From positions 1 through 27,157 of the forward strand of contig JADJRC010000006.1 of assembly GCA_016712415.1 (NCBI GenBank): a stretch of DNA of 27,157 nucleotides, read 5' to 3'. Shown here in pieces: positions 9,456-19,783 of this stretch. The stretch is from Lewinellaceae bacterium. Its GTDB lineage: Bacteria > Bacteroidota > Bacteroidia > Chitinophagales > Saprospiraceae. Both the position numbers and the translations under genes were made by a program. The notes under the pieces were generated by a model. The model searched no databases, was not told where the DNA came from, and saw only the letters and a list, made by a program, of their open reading frames with translations. Positions within the stretch are counted from its first letter, which is position 1, and each line of letters starts with the position of its first letter.

Positions 9456-9804
9456 GTCTTTTGTCTTTTTATAATTGATTTTTCCGTTTTACTTTGTGTA
9501 TACCATGCCGTTTTCCACGCCTTTTTTAACGGCTTCCTCCAGGCCAATTCTGCGGGTTTAAATTGTTCGGCAGGGTAAACTTTTTTCGTGTTGCCTGTAT
9601 CTGCTGTGCAATTATACAACGTTTTCGGGAGTGAGGAATGTACGACCGTCTCGCTATCCCACACCCCCGCACCCAGCCGCACTCAAGTCTCCCTCAGCCC
9701 GGCAAATTAAACCTCCACCGCCCTATTGCCGGAACAAAAAAACCTGCACACCTTTGTCACATTATACCGGGATACCAGCTTGTTATTCCGAAACCCTTAC
9801 AGAA
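9456..9804. other. intergenic stretch between DUF1801 gene and M48 peptidase gene
   Basis: This 349-base divergent gap should carry the promoters for both neighbours, but I find no convincing TTTG/TAnnTTTG pair. A minus-strand open frame covers 9428-9682 and a neighbouring frame reads GLEEAVKKGVENGMVYTK before a TAA near 9500. This could be the tail of a small broken gene, but no start or family can be assigned. Confidence 0.3.
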
Positions 9805-11294
9805 ATGAACACTCCCCCTCCGCAGAAACCCGGGTATTGGATACCTGTCTGTACTGCTCTGTTATTGGTGTGCAGTCCGTTGCTTCAGGCGCAACGCAAC
9901 GCGCCGTATTACAACGCCAACGCGGCTGCTCTCCGCCAGAAACTGGCCGAAAAAACAACGGCTTCCATCCAGACTGCTTTCCGGGAACCGGACCAGTTCA
10001 GCAAGGAAGCAAAGGAGGCCTACCGGTCTGCCCGCGACCGCATCGGGCTGGACGTATCCGAAGAGATCAGCGAATCTGCCCTCCTGGATGATGTGTTGTG
10101 GCCTTTTGTCCAAAAGACACACGCCGCTATTGTCGCCGCCAACCCCGAAGGCGCCGCCACGAAGGTCATCCTGACCATCAACCCCACGCCCAATGCCTAC
10201 TCGGTGGGCGACGGTACGCTTTTCGTGTATTGCGGCCTGCTGGCCGGTCTCGAAAACGAAGACCAACTGGCTTTTGTCCTGTGCCACGAAATCGCGCACT
10301 ACCTGCTGGAGCACGCCACCAAAGGACTGGTCCGGGAGATCGCTACTTTCCACGACAAGGCGTTCAAGGCAAAGGTGAAAGCGGCAAATAAACAGGAGTT
10401 CAACCGGAATGAGCAGTTGGCCAATATTTACAAAAATGTGCTGTTCAAGTCCAGGTATCACCGCCGCGACCTGGAGCGGCAGGCCGATTCGCTGGCCTAT
10501 CGCATGTTTCTGAAAACGAACTACGCGCCGGGACAGGCGCAGCGCCTGTGTGCGCTCTTCGAAACCATCGACGAGCCACTGCGCGATTCGAGCCTGAATC
10601 TGGAAACCCACTTCGGGTGCGCCCGGCATCCCTTTCAGGCGGATTGGCTGGAAAAGGCCAAAGGCTCCGTCTGGGCCGACGCCCAGGCTCTGAACGCCGC
10701 CGCCGAAAAACAAATGCAGGATTCCCTGCGCACCCCGACTGGCGCAACCGGATGCAATGGCTCGAAGAGATGGCGCAACAGTTGTCGGCCGGCGCGTCGC
10801 CCAAAACCGTTTCCGGCGACCCGTATGCGCCGATCCGCTACCTGAGTATCCTGGAATCGGTGGATGCCTGGTTCAGCGTGGAGCGCTGCGACAAGGCGCT
10901 TTTCTATGCGGTGCAATACCAGCAGGTCTATCCCGATTGCAGTTATTTCAAAGAAATGGAGGCGCTGGCGCTCAATGGCCTGTACACGCATTTAAAAGAC
11001 CACTCCCTGGCGGATGTGTTGTCGCAAAGTGCGTCCGACAACCCCGGGAAGTACAACCGCTTTCTCGATTTTCTCAACAACCTGCGACTGAAAGACCTGC
11101 TGGCCCTGCAAAGCTGTAGTCTCGACGCGGCGTTATCCTCGACAACCGAAAAAACCGAACACGGCCTGATGGCAGCCTACCTTGTCGCCATGGCGCAGGA
11201 CGACCGCAGCGCCATGCTCGCAGCAAAAAAAGAATACCTGTCGAAATACCGGAAAGGACGTTTTGCCGATGTTTTCCAGCAGGCCAGGAAGTAA
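9805..11294 (+). CDS. M48-family zinc metallopeptidase, exported, one frameshift
   Basis: This is a membrane/periplasm-directed zinc endopeptidase. ATG 9805 gives MNTPPPQKPGYWIPVCTALL, a signal peptide likely cleaved after LLQAQ (about residue 30). The peptidase core has LTINPTPNAYSVGDGTLFVY, then the zinc motif HEIAH at residues 161-165 in LCHEIAHYLLEH, and the third-ligand region ERQADSLAYRMF near residue 230. A frame change near 10735 joins it to HPDWRNRMQWLEEM and a helical, TPR-like C-terminal half ending FADVFQQARK. Total is about 496 residues. The same frame is open upstream to 9631 but lacks a start that makes a signal peptide. The domain layout resembles bacterial M48 proteins with C-terminal repeats (BepA-like), though the substrate is unknown. 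Confidence 0.82.
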
Positions 11295-11312
11295 GGAGGG
11301 CATTCCTTCACA

Positions 11313-11348
11313 CACATCAAACAACCACTTTTCACATCAAACAACCAC
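11313..11348 (+). repeat. 16-bp direct duplication before the exported-protein start
   Basis: CACATCAAACAACCAC occurs at 11313-11328 and again at 11333-11348, ending two bases before ATG 11351. It covers the whole leader between the M48 stop and the next start. It may be a simple slippage duplication or affect initiation; no role is shown. Confidence 0.7.
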
Positions 11349-11350
11349 CT

Positions 11351-12901
11351 ATGCGTTCCAAAACCCTCGTGTTGTTGCTTTTTGCAGCACAATTATCGCT
11401 CGGGCTCCAGGCCCAAACGTATGCCCTCAAAGGCATCAACTCTTTTTCTTCCAACGGCATTAAGGCCATCCTGAACAACAAGGAAGTAGTCGGCTACGTC
11501 CTGTTTTACAAAACCGACAAAGCCGACTCCAAAAATGACAATTACGGATTCGATCTCCTGGACGAGAACCTGAATAAAGTCAGCACCGTTAAAGTAATCC
11601 TTCCGCGCAATGCCATGTTGCTGCAACCGGTGTACAACGGCGAAGTGCTGGGCCTGATGTTTTACGACCAGGGCAAGGGCAACTATATCTTTCGCTCCTA
11701 CGACAAAACGCTCAAGCAAGTAGGCTCCCTCAGCACGGAAAAGCCCCACAAGTACGAACGGGCCGGGTTGGCACAAATGGACGGCGATGCGGCAGCCTCG
11801 TTTTACGGACTGCATCCGGTACCCGGCAAAGGATTCGTACGCGCGGGTTACGGCGAAGACAAAGACAAGTTCAAGGTCACCTTTTACGACAACAATTTCA
11901 AAGTCAAGTGGTCGTACCAGACCCCCGAATCGAGCAAGGAGTACGAGACTTTCCTGTTGTCGGACGTCAATGCATCCTACGCCACGGGCATTACCCTGCG
12001 CCGGAATGGCCTGATGTCGCGCAAAGTGGAATACTTCCTGACGGTATTCGATATTGAAAGCGGCAAAAGATCATCGACGTCTCCGCCGAACAACCCAAGG
12101 AGCAACTCTCCATTTCGTCGATCACCTTGCAGGAAGGCAACGAACAGGTGGTCCTGCAAGGCGAATATTACGACCTCGACGACAAGCCGGGCGTCAGCAA
12201 GAGCAAGGGTTTTTACCTGAAAATATACGACCTGAAAACGGGCAAGGAGATCAGCGAAAAACTGTTTTCCTGGACCAAAGACATCGGCAAGATGTTCAAT
12301 GCCAAGGGTAAGGAAAGTATCGAGGACAAATACCTCAACTTCCCCCATACGATGTTTAAGGCCGCCAACGGGCACTATTACATCGTTTTCGAGCAATTCA
12401 AGAAGGTGGCCGACGGCGCCGGTATCGCGTTCGCGGTATTGGGCGGCGGCGGTTCCGCTTTGGTGAAAGTTAAAGTGGGCAACCTGTGGGTGCTTGAACT
12501 CGACGGCGATTACAAGCCGGTAGCGCTGCGGTATTACGAAAAGGACGGCAGCGACGTGGGCCTGCCGCCCGGAGCCGGTACGTTGGGCGCCGGACTGCTG
12601 GGATATTTCGTGAGTTCGATCGGCGGGTTCGACTACCAGTTTCTCCAGCAAAGCGAGGATAAAAGCACGTTTAACATCGCTTATATCAATTATGACCGCG
12701 AAAAGGGGAAAAACGAAAACCGTCGCCGGCAATATCTTCCTGGCCAAAGACGGTTCGCTCAACTTTGACAAGGTGGATATCACCGCCGCCAAGCGCACCG
12801 TGCTTTCCCTTTATCCCGGTCAGGGGAGCAACATTATGCTTGCCGAATACAACTCGAAAGAGAAAACCCTTGGTCTGAAACTGGTAAAACTGAATTACTA
12901 G
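11351..12901 (+). CDS. large exported protein of unknown function (possibly DUF6770), frameshifted
   Basis: The protein has about 516 residues after joining frames near 12065 and 12705. MRSKTLVLLLFAAQLSLGLQ is a clear Sec signal peptide, with likely cleavage after LQAQ (residue 22). The mature part has repeated beta-strand phrases (VVGYVLFYKTDK, NYGFDLLDENLNKV, EVLGLMFYDQGKGNYIFRSY, YYIVFEQFKKVADG) and a glycine-rich stretch near 12430-12460 (AVLGGGGSALVKVKVG), suggesting a beta-propeller-like or beta-sandwich secreted protein. The layout resembles the uncharacterised Bacteroidota family I know as DUF6770, but the name is from memory and unsure. It follows the M48 peptidase gene by 56 bases, so the two may be co-transcribed. 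It converges on the permease gene across the repeat array. Confidence 0.65.
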
Positions 12902-12913
12902 GAGATAGATGGA

Positions 12914-14005
12914 CGCTTCACCCTGAAATGATTTCCCGCAGATGTCCGCAGAAAAAAATGCGCTGATTGGCGCAGATTATATACTCAAAGCAAAATGGTT
13001 TGCGCCCCCCCAACAACACATTGATTTTCAAAGCACCGGAATTCTGTAAATTTAAAATCAGCGGACATCTGCGGGTTTTTTCTGCGGACATCTGCGGGAA
13101 ATCAAGTCTAGTCAAGCGTATTATACTCAAAGCAAAATGGTTTGCGCCCCCAACAACACTTGATTTTCACTGTGAAGGTTTCCCCCCAACAACACATTGA
13201 TTTTCAATGCACCGGAATTCTGTAAATTTAAAATCACGGGCATCTGCGGGTTTTTTCTGCGGACATCTGCGGGAAATCATTTCAGGGTGAAGCGTATTAT
13301 ACTCAAAGCAAAATGGTTTGCGCCCCCCAACAACACATTGATTTTCAATTCACCGGAATTCTGTAAATTTAAAATCAGCGGACATCTGCGGGTTTTTTCT
13401 GCGGACATCTGCGGGAAATCAAGTCTAGTCAAGCGTATTATACTCAAAGCAAAATGGTTTGCGCCCCCCAACAACACATTGATTTTCAATTCACCGGAAT
13501 TCTGTAAATTTAAAATCAGCGGACATCTGCGGGTTTTTTCTGCGGACATCTGCGGGAAATCAAGTCTAGTCAAGCGTATTATACTCAAAGCAAAATGGTT
13601 TGCGCCCCCCCCAACAACACATTGATTTTCAATGCACCGGAATTCTGTAAATTTAAAATCAGCGGACATCTGCGGGTTTTTTCTGCGGACATCTGCGGGA
13701 AATCAAGTCTAGTCAAGCGTATTATACTCAAAGCAAAATGGTTTGCGCCCTCAACAACACATTGATTTTCAATGCACCGGAATTCTGTAAATTTAAAATC
13801 AGCGGGCATCTGCGGGTTTTTTCTGCGGACATCTGCGGGAAATCAAGTCTAGTCAAGCGTATTATACTCAAAGCAAAATGGTTTGCGCCCCCCCCAACAA
13901 CACATTGATTTTCAATGCACCGGAATTCTGTAAATTTAAAATCAGCGGGCATCTGCGGGTTTTTTCTGCGGACATCTGCGGGAAATCAAGTCTAGTCAAG
14001 CATAT
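12914..14005. repeat. seven-copy tandem array, ~141-bp unit, with inverted left edge
   Basis: The phrase ATACTCAAAGCAAAATGG starts units at 12981, 13123, 13299, 13440, 13581, 13724 and 13864, spacings of 142, 176, 141, 141, 143 and 140. Each unit holds a C-run of 5-8 (broken by T in the sixth unit), CATTGATTTTCAATG (a 6-bp hairpin, damaged in some units), TGTAAATTTAAAATC, and two copies of CATCTGCGGG around a T-run. The second unit carries a 35-base extra segment and a different tail. Bases 12914-12957 are an exact reverse complement of 13251-13294. The array fills the gap between two convergent genes. Both strands stay open in several units because the period is near 47 codons; those frames are not genes. 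Confidence 0.92.
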
Positions 14006-14040
14006 TACATCCGGCAAACAAAATCCTTGATACCGGTTTG

Positions 14041-16479
14041 TCATTCGCTGCGCAGCGACTTCACGGATCGGCGAGCGCTGCCTTTATCCCCTGAAGTCCT
14101 ACCGTGAACAGCGCTACGGCTATCGCAATAGCCCCGGCTGCCGCAAATATCCACCACTGCAGGTCGATACGGTAGGCGAAATCGGCAAGCCATTTATCCA
14201 TGGCATACCAGGCCAGCGGGGTAGCGATCAGGATAGCCAGCAGGATCAGTTTGAGGAAGTCGCGGCTCAGCAGTGTGGTGATGTTGCCCACCGTGGCGCC
14301 CAGCACTTTGCGGATGCCGATCTCCTTGGTCCGGTTGACGGCGGCCAGTGCGACGAGGCCAAAAAGGCCGAGGCAGGCCAGCGCGACAGCCAGCATACCG
14401 GCATATCCCACAATACTGCTCCAGCGCGCTTCGGTTTCGTAAAAGCGCGCGAGGTTGTCGTCGAGGAATTTGTATTGAAAAGGCAGTTCCGGCGCAAGGT
14501 TCTCCCAGGCAGACTTTATCATCGCCACGGTTTCCGCCGTGTTGCCCGGTCGCAGGCGCACAAAAAACTGGTGGGGCGAATAACTGCCAAACATGTGAAA
14601 CATCATCGGTTTTACCTCGTCGTGCAGCGACAGGTAGTTGAAATCGTGTACCACGCCGATTACCACGGGATCATTTCCCCGACCGTCGTGGTAGCCGGTC
14701 AGTTGCTGCCCGACGGCATTGTCCGGCGTCCAGCCGAAATCGCGCACCATCGTTTCATTGACGATCACCGCACTTACGGTATCGGAACTCAGCGACAGGT
14801 CGAAATTGCGCCCCTGCAGGAGTTGAATGCCCAGTACCTGCATATAATCGGGATCAATGAAATACTCGAACACGTCCTTGGCCTCGCCCTTGTAATCGAA
14901 GCCGCTTCGGCTCCAGCCGCTGTTGGCGCCCAGGGCTCAACTCGGAGGAGGCAACACCGGCAATGTCCGGCCGGTCGGCAAGGGCAGCTTTAAACAGCGG
15001 GTATATTCGCCTGGTGTCGCTGTCTTCAGCATTTACAACCAGGACATTCTCCTTGTTGAAGCCGGGGTTTTTGGTCCGCAGAAAATCCAGTTGCCGCACC
15101 ATGACCATCGTGCAGGCGATGAGCCCCACCGACAGCACAAACTGGAAGGTAACCAGTCCTTTGGTGAACAGATTGGAACCCGACACACGGAATTTGCTTT
15201 TCAGGGCTTCTATGGGCCGGAAGCCGGACAATACCAGCGCCGGATAACTGCCGGCCAGTACACCGGTGAGCAGCGTCATGCCCGCCAGCATCCAGCCCAG
15301 TTCGGGGTACAATCCCAGGTCAAAGCGCAGTTTTTTGTCCGTCAGTTCGTTGAAAGCGGGTAAAAAAGCAAAGACCAGTCCGATGGCCAGCATCATCGAA
15401 ATCATGCTCAGCAACAGCGATTCTGCCAGAAACTGTCCCACCAACTGTCGCCGGTAGGCGCCGATGACTTTACGCACCCCGATCTCTCGCGCGCGCCCGG
15501 CCGAGCGGCCGATGGCCAGTGTTGTGAAATTGATGCACGCGATCAGCAATACCAGTCCGCCCAGGCCGAGCAAAATCCATCCGTATTTGGGGTTGATCGC
15601 CGCCTCCCTGCCACCGAATACCTCCGGTTCGGTGTGTATGGCGGCAAGCGGTTGCAGGCGAAAAGAAACGGGTGCGCCGGGGCCGTTCCATTGGCCCTTG
15701 CTGCGCAGTTTTTCTGCAAGATCGGGGTAGTATTTGTCGCGAAACTGCTGCAAACGGGCCGAGTCGGCGTGCAGACCGGAACCGGGTTGCAGTTCGACAT
15801 AGGTGGCATAGCTCGAGCGGTTCCAGGAATTCGTGTTGCGGTTGCCCCATGTGGAGGCGGCGTGTTTGGCAAAGCTCGTGAGTATACCGAACCGGATGCT
15901 GGAGTTGGGCGGCAGGTTTTCCGCCACTGCGGTTACAATGAAAGGTTCAAAATTGTCTTCTACTTTGATTTCCAGCGTTTTACCGGTAGGGTTCTCTTCT
16001 CCGAAATACAACTGCGCCGACTCCTCCGTCAGCACCACGCTGTTGATTTCCTGCAGCGCGGTGCGGGGATCGCCATAGCGGAGGGGGAATGAAAAGACGT
16101 CGAATATCTGCGGATCGGCGTACAATACGGGCGCTTTGGTGAGTTGGCGCGGGGAGCGCACGAACTGTTCGCCCCAGTCGCAAAAACGCACGAAGTTGCG
16201 CACTTCGGGGAGATCCGTTTTCATCGCGGGCCCCAGGGGCATGGGCATGTAGGCGTCGCTTTCGGCGGGATCGCCGTTCATCGCCTGGGCATGCCGGAGC
16301 ACCCTGAAAATATTGTCTTTATTGGCATGAAAGCGATCGAATGAAAATTCGTCGTTGACGTGCAGCAACAGCAGGGCAAAGCAGGCGAGCCCGACGGACA
16401 GTCCGGCGATATTGATGGCGGCGATAGCCTTGTTTTTCCAGAGGTTGCGAAAAGCGATGCGAAGGTAATTTTGCAGCAT
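14041..16479 (-). CDS. FtsX/MacB-like ABC transporter permease, two frameshifts
   Basis: This is an inner-membrane permease of the MacB/FtsX type, expected to pair with a LolD/MacB-like ATPase not seen here. ATG 16479 gives MLQNYLRIAFRNLWKNKAIA, the usual family start; an upstream ATG at 16518 adds 13 residues and is less likely. The order is an N-terminal helix (about residues 20-40), a MacB periplasmic core domain, three helices with REIGVRKVIGAYRRQLVGQF, a linker with a further helix, a second core domain, then three helices with KEIGIRKVLGATVGNITTLL. A frame change near 14865-14935 joins the halves, and one lost base near 14062 restores the conserved ending DPVKSLRSE with TGA at 14041-14043. 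Length is about 813 residues, as usual. Substrate unknown; related proteins export peptides or lipids or transmit mechanical signals. Confidence 0.88.
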
Positions 16480-16904
16480 GGGTGGCGGATGACCTTTGAT
16501 GTATTGTCTGTATTCCATAAGCTGTGCCGAAACGCTTTTCTGCTGATTTTCAGTGTTTTACCAATGCGAAGTGGCGGCGAGGATGTACGGATTCGGACGG
16601 GGTTGTGCGGAAATGGACGGGGGGGGTAGAGACAAAATGTTCCAACAGCATATTAGCGTTAGGCCTTGATTAGCATTCACCGGTTTTTTTTGTGGATTGG
16701 CGGGTAAAATCTGCAAAATGGGTATGAGGGGTACCCAAAGACAGAACTTTAGGGCTAATATTGTCAAATGAAAGGCGAGACAGACCCTGTTCCATTTATG
16801 CATGATAGCGATTATTCTCCACTTAGACGGAGTGAATATTCCACTATGGGCAAAGTGCCTTTTCCTATTATTCCATATTTCTATTTTTCAATTTCCAGAT
16901 AGTT
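16480..16904. other. divergent intergenic region between permease and histidine kinase
   Basis: This 425-base gap should hold promoters for both flanking genes. I find no clear TTTG/TAnnTTTG pair on either strand. It contains a run of eight or more G near 16620 and becomes AT-rich after 16800. A minus-strand open frame at 16558-16803 has no recognisable features and is judged spurious. Confidence 0.4.
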
Positions 16905-18731
16905 ATGCGATTCTCTCAATTATTTATTGTAAAGTCGATTGGGTTGGTATTCATTATTACCTACCTCCTGCTGATTTATAAAACATATACATACATTACT
17001 GATGTGCAAAATTTCAGCCCTCACCAAGTAACGAGTGCTGAGACGCTCCAATCAAAAGGTTTGACTTTATTTGATTCGCCGATGCTGGATTCGGTTGCTA
17101 CTGGTATAATACCCTGGCCCCCTGAAGATACTGTTTTTTTGACTAAAATTATGAGCGAACTTAGTGCGAGAAAATCTGATAAATACGTCAGTTTGTTATT
17201 GAATGGTTCACTATCCTTTTTTTTCCTTTTTTCCGGAATTGCTTTTTTATTTATATGGTTGCGGACCAACGCCATTATTGATCGATCACCTGAAATTACC
17301 CGGCCTAAACTAAAGCTGTTTTTTAACCTGAGAGGCCGGAAAGACTTTACGATGATATTTTTGTCTTTGGCCATTTTGATCTGGTTATTAAGTAATCTTG
17401 TCACCTTGCATTATCACAAGGTTACCCACGAGCGTCTTTTGGTAACAAGTTTATTATCGTCGCTCAACAGTGCATTTTTTCTGGCGGCCTCAATCGATTT
17501 CGATTATCAGGAAAAGCCAAAGTGGCTCAGATGGTGGATTATTGACAGATTGTTTCAACAGTTTGATGGGATACTCGCTGTCTTTTTTGTAGTGGCAGTT
17601 GCTTCGGTTCCATTGAATATATTAGATAAAAACCTCAACGCAGGATATAACGGCGCCTATCTGGCTGATTTCTTCTTTTCCCTTATTGCCATAGTTATAG
17701 TAGGGTATGGACTCTGGGAATTGTTTCGAACCCGCCTGAACAAGGATATGGGTATAATGGTCATTGCAAGTATGTCACTTGTATTTATTGCACAGTTAGC
17801 CATTATTTTTCCGAAATTATTGAGTATCTTGTCTCCAGAGAGCTATCTGTTTATTGCAACGTTAATCAGTGTGGCTTACAAGACAACCCTGGTGACACTT
17901 TTCCTGATATTAGTCATTACCTGGGCAACCCGTCAGATAGAAAAGAACAACAACTATCATATGGCTCAATTGAGGGAAAAGATCAACGAACTCGATATTC
18001 AGAACGGCGAACTATCCAAAATGAATACTGAACGCGACAAGATCAATCAAAGCTTAAGCATGGCAAAAAACGAAATAGCCCACCGGGTTAAAAACTCCTT
18101 GTCAATTTTACATAATTTTGTAGAAAGCAGGATTGGAATGTATGCGCATGATCCTGAACATACGACTTATTTGGAGTTGTGGAAAATAAGGGTTAGATCG
18201 GAAGGCATTCTCTTGGTGCATGAATTTTTAGATAAAAAACATAATGGAGAAGTTGTTGATCAGGAAGTGTACCAGGAAATAATTGCAAATAAAGTGCATG
18301 ACAAAGTAATGCTAAGGCTTTTTTTGCAGGATTTACTTTCACGACTCGAAAAGGCATTCGGATATGAATCAGGCAATTTTAATTACGACTTTTCAGGTAT
18401 CGATGAGTTTTTGGCAGCCAAATTGGGAATAGCCAAGGATGTTGCAATGGTAATCACAGAATTGGCGATCAATGTAAATCAACATGCATATCCCAATGGT
18501 GAAGAAAAGAAGATCAACATTAAAGGATCATGCAACTCCGATACCCTGGTCATCAAGGTTGAGGATGAAGGAATTGGAGACGCAGAAATGTCGATGAAAT
18601 TTGAAAAAGGACACGGACGTTCGATTATTAAGGAAATCGTTGATCAGCATGGGGGCAGCATAAGGGGGGTGACACTTGGAAGTCAGGGATTTATAGCCGT
18701 GCTTGAATTCCCACTAAAAAATCTAAACTAA
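16905..18731 (+). CDS. multi-pass membrane sensor histidine kinase (HisKA_2 type)
   Basis: The protein has 608 residues with an intact frame. The N-terminal half is membrane-embedded: a first helix at about residues 8-27, an outer loop to about 95, then some six to seven more helices to about residue 345. A coiled-coil linker (about 350-385) leads to the kinase core. The phospho-acceptor is His393 in NEIAHRVKNSLSILHNFVE, the HisKA_2 pattern. The HATPase domain has the N-box TELAINVNQHAYP (Asn523), the G1 box EDEGIG (Asp554), and a G2 region GHGRSIIKEIVDQHGGS. The LytTR response regulator follows 12 bases downstream and is its likely partner. The sensed signal is unknown; the sensor has no named domain that I recognise. 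Confidence 0.85.
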   Translation: MRFSQLFIVKSIGLVFIITYLLLIYKTYTYITDVQNFSPHQVTSAETLQSKGLTLFDSPMLDSVATGIIPWPPEDTVFLTKIMSELSARKSDKYVSLLLNGSLSFFFLFSGIAFLFIWLRTNAIIDRSPEITRPKLKLFFNLRGRKDFTMIFLSLAILIWLLSNLVTLHYHKVTHERLLVTSLLSSLNSAFFLAASIDFDYQEKPKWLRWWIIDRLFQQFDGILAVFFVVAVASVPLNILDKNLNAGYNGAYLADFFFSLIAIVIVGYGLWELFRTRLNKDMGIMVIASMSLVFIAQLAIIFPKLLSILSPESYLFIATLISVAYKTTLVTLFLILVITWATRQIEKNNNYHMAQLREKINELDIQNGELSKMNTERDKINQSLSMAKNEIAHRVKNSLSILHNFVESRIGMYAHDPEHTTYLELWKIRVRSEGILLVHEFLDKKHNGEVVDQEVYQEIIANKVHDKVMLRLFLQDLLSRLEKAFGYESGNFNYDFSGIDEFLAAKLGIAKDVAMVITELAINVNQHAYPNGEEKKINIKGSCNSDTLVIKVEDEGIGDAEMSMKFEKGHGRSIIKEIVDQHGGSIRGVTLGSQGFIAVLEFPLKNLN

Positions 18732-18743
18732 AACCAACTTGAT

Positions 18744-19583
18744 ATGCGCGTACTCATTTTTGAAGACGAGCCTCAACTCAGGCTCCGCATTAGTCAATTA
18801 CTGGAAGAACAGGGCTATACTGTCATGTCGTTTGCCGCACCATCCAAAGCTCTGGAAGCTCTGGAAGAACCACATGAGTTTCCTAAACTTGCGCTGCTCG
18901 ATATCAAATTGGATAATCTATCTACTTCACAGGTAGAAGAGGAGGTTCGCAAGGGCTTCCCACAAGAAACCGCCGGCATAGAATTGGCAAGACGAATCCT
19001 CGCAAAAAAGAAGATTCCGATTATTTTCTTGACTGGATACGGTAACCTATTTGAAGATGCTCAACCTATAGGAGCGGCAGTGTTTTTTGAAAAAGGGAAA
19101 ATCGATCTTGCGAGCGTCATTACAAATGTCAATCAGGCCATTTTTAATTATCACAATGACGAAGTTTATCGCCCTAATTTTCGCTTACTACCCAAAGGGA
19201 AAATATGTATCAACTATAATCCCGGTGGTGGGCGAACCGACGGTCCAGTATTCCGGCGGGTAATTCTAGAGATCGAGGATATTTTGTTTTATGAGGCCGA
19301 CGGGACGGTCACCAGAATATTTGTCAAGGATAGAGACAATCCATATGTACTGGGCATGCAACTTGGATCATTTAATGCACAGTTAGAAACAGTTATCCAG
19401 CAAAAAAATATAGAGCCTCCCTTTTATCAGGTATACCGGGGCAAATACGCCAACCTTAATCAAATCATTTCATACGACCAGGAAAATATATATTTTAGTT
19501 CCAATGATCGTTTGCAGTGTCCGCTAAACCGTTCCAGTTACCATTACATTTCCCAGGAATTATTTCCGCCGTTCAAAGGCTGA
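18744..19583 (+). CDS. LytTR-family response regulator
   Basis: The protein has 279 residues with an intact frame. The REC domain (about 1-135) has the acidic pocket EDE (7-9), phospho-acceptor Asp53 in LALLDIKLD, Thr97 in IIFLTGYG and Lys117 in FFEKGK. Between Asp53 and the helix GIELARRIL lies an extra acidic segment of about 20 residues (57-76) that most REC domains lack. The C-terminal LytTR DNA-binding domain (about 165-275) has RRVILEIEDILFYEADG and QVYRGKYANLNQIISYD. LytTR regulators bind direct-repeat promoter sites. Phosphorylation by the upstream kinase is inferred from adjacency. A 6-bp hairpin (19570-19586) spans the stop codon but lacks a T-run. Confidence 0.88.
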   Translation: MRVLIFEDEPQLRLRISQLLEEQGYTVMSFAAPSKALEALEEPHEFPKLALLDIKLDNLSTSQVEEEVRKGFPQETAGIELARRILAKKKIPIIFLTGYGNLFEDAQPIGAAVFFEKGKIDLASVITNVNQAIFNYHNDEVYRPNFRLLPKGKICINYNPGGGRTDGPVFRRVILEIEDILFYEADGTVTRIFVKDRDNPYVLGMQLGSFNAQLETVIQQKNIEPPFYQVYRGKYANLNQIISYDQENIYFSSNDRLQCPLNRSSYHYISQELFPPFKG

Positions 19584-19783
19584 ACGACCCTAAACCTGAA
19601 TATGACAGATTGCCTTGTTCCGCTACTGAGACGGTACAGGGCATTTCCGTTTTACATCCATTTTATTTCGATTCACAGGTATTATTCTATCCTCCATGGG
19701 TTGTGTCGGCATAGCGACAATATTTCTACCACTTTTGTACCATGAGAATTCATGTAATCGTCACCGATTTAAAATGAAAGATT

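Noticed and set aside
9428..9682. Minus-strand open frame of 84 codons upstream of DUF1801
   Set aside because: It overlaps the DUF1801 start in another frame, is very Lys/Thr-rich and has no family. A possible small broken gene is mentioned in the intergenic entry instead.
9862..10713. Minus-strand open frame of 283 codons
   Set aside because: It lies opposite the M48 peptidase with its signal peptide and HEIAH motif; it is a shadow of GC-rich coding sequence.
11977..12798. Minus-strand open frame of 273 codons
   Set aside because: Antisense to the exported-protein gene and without recognisable motifs; the plus strand keeps homology-like continuity across two indels.
12967..13952. Several open frames on both strands with repeated FNSPEFCKFKI or FRCIENQCVV motifs
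   Set aside because: They are products of the tandem array, whose period is close to a multiple of three. They have no start signals or family, and copies differ by frame-breaking C-run changes.
12981..14005. Array considered as a CRISPR
   Set aside because: Units of ~141 bases are nearly identical along their full length with no unique spacers, and no cas genes are nearby.
16558..16803. 81-codon minus-strand open frame between permease and kinase
   Set aside because: No domain, no promoter and low-complexity Pro-rich content; it lies within an expected promoter region.
19570..19586. CGTTCA-AAGGC-TGAACG hairpin over the response-regulator stop as a terminator
   Set aside because: The stem has only six pairs and no T-run follows, so it is likely chance.
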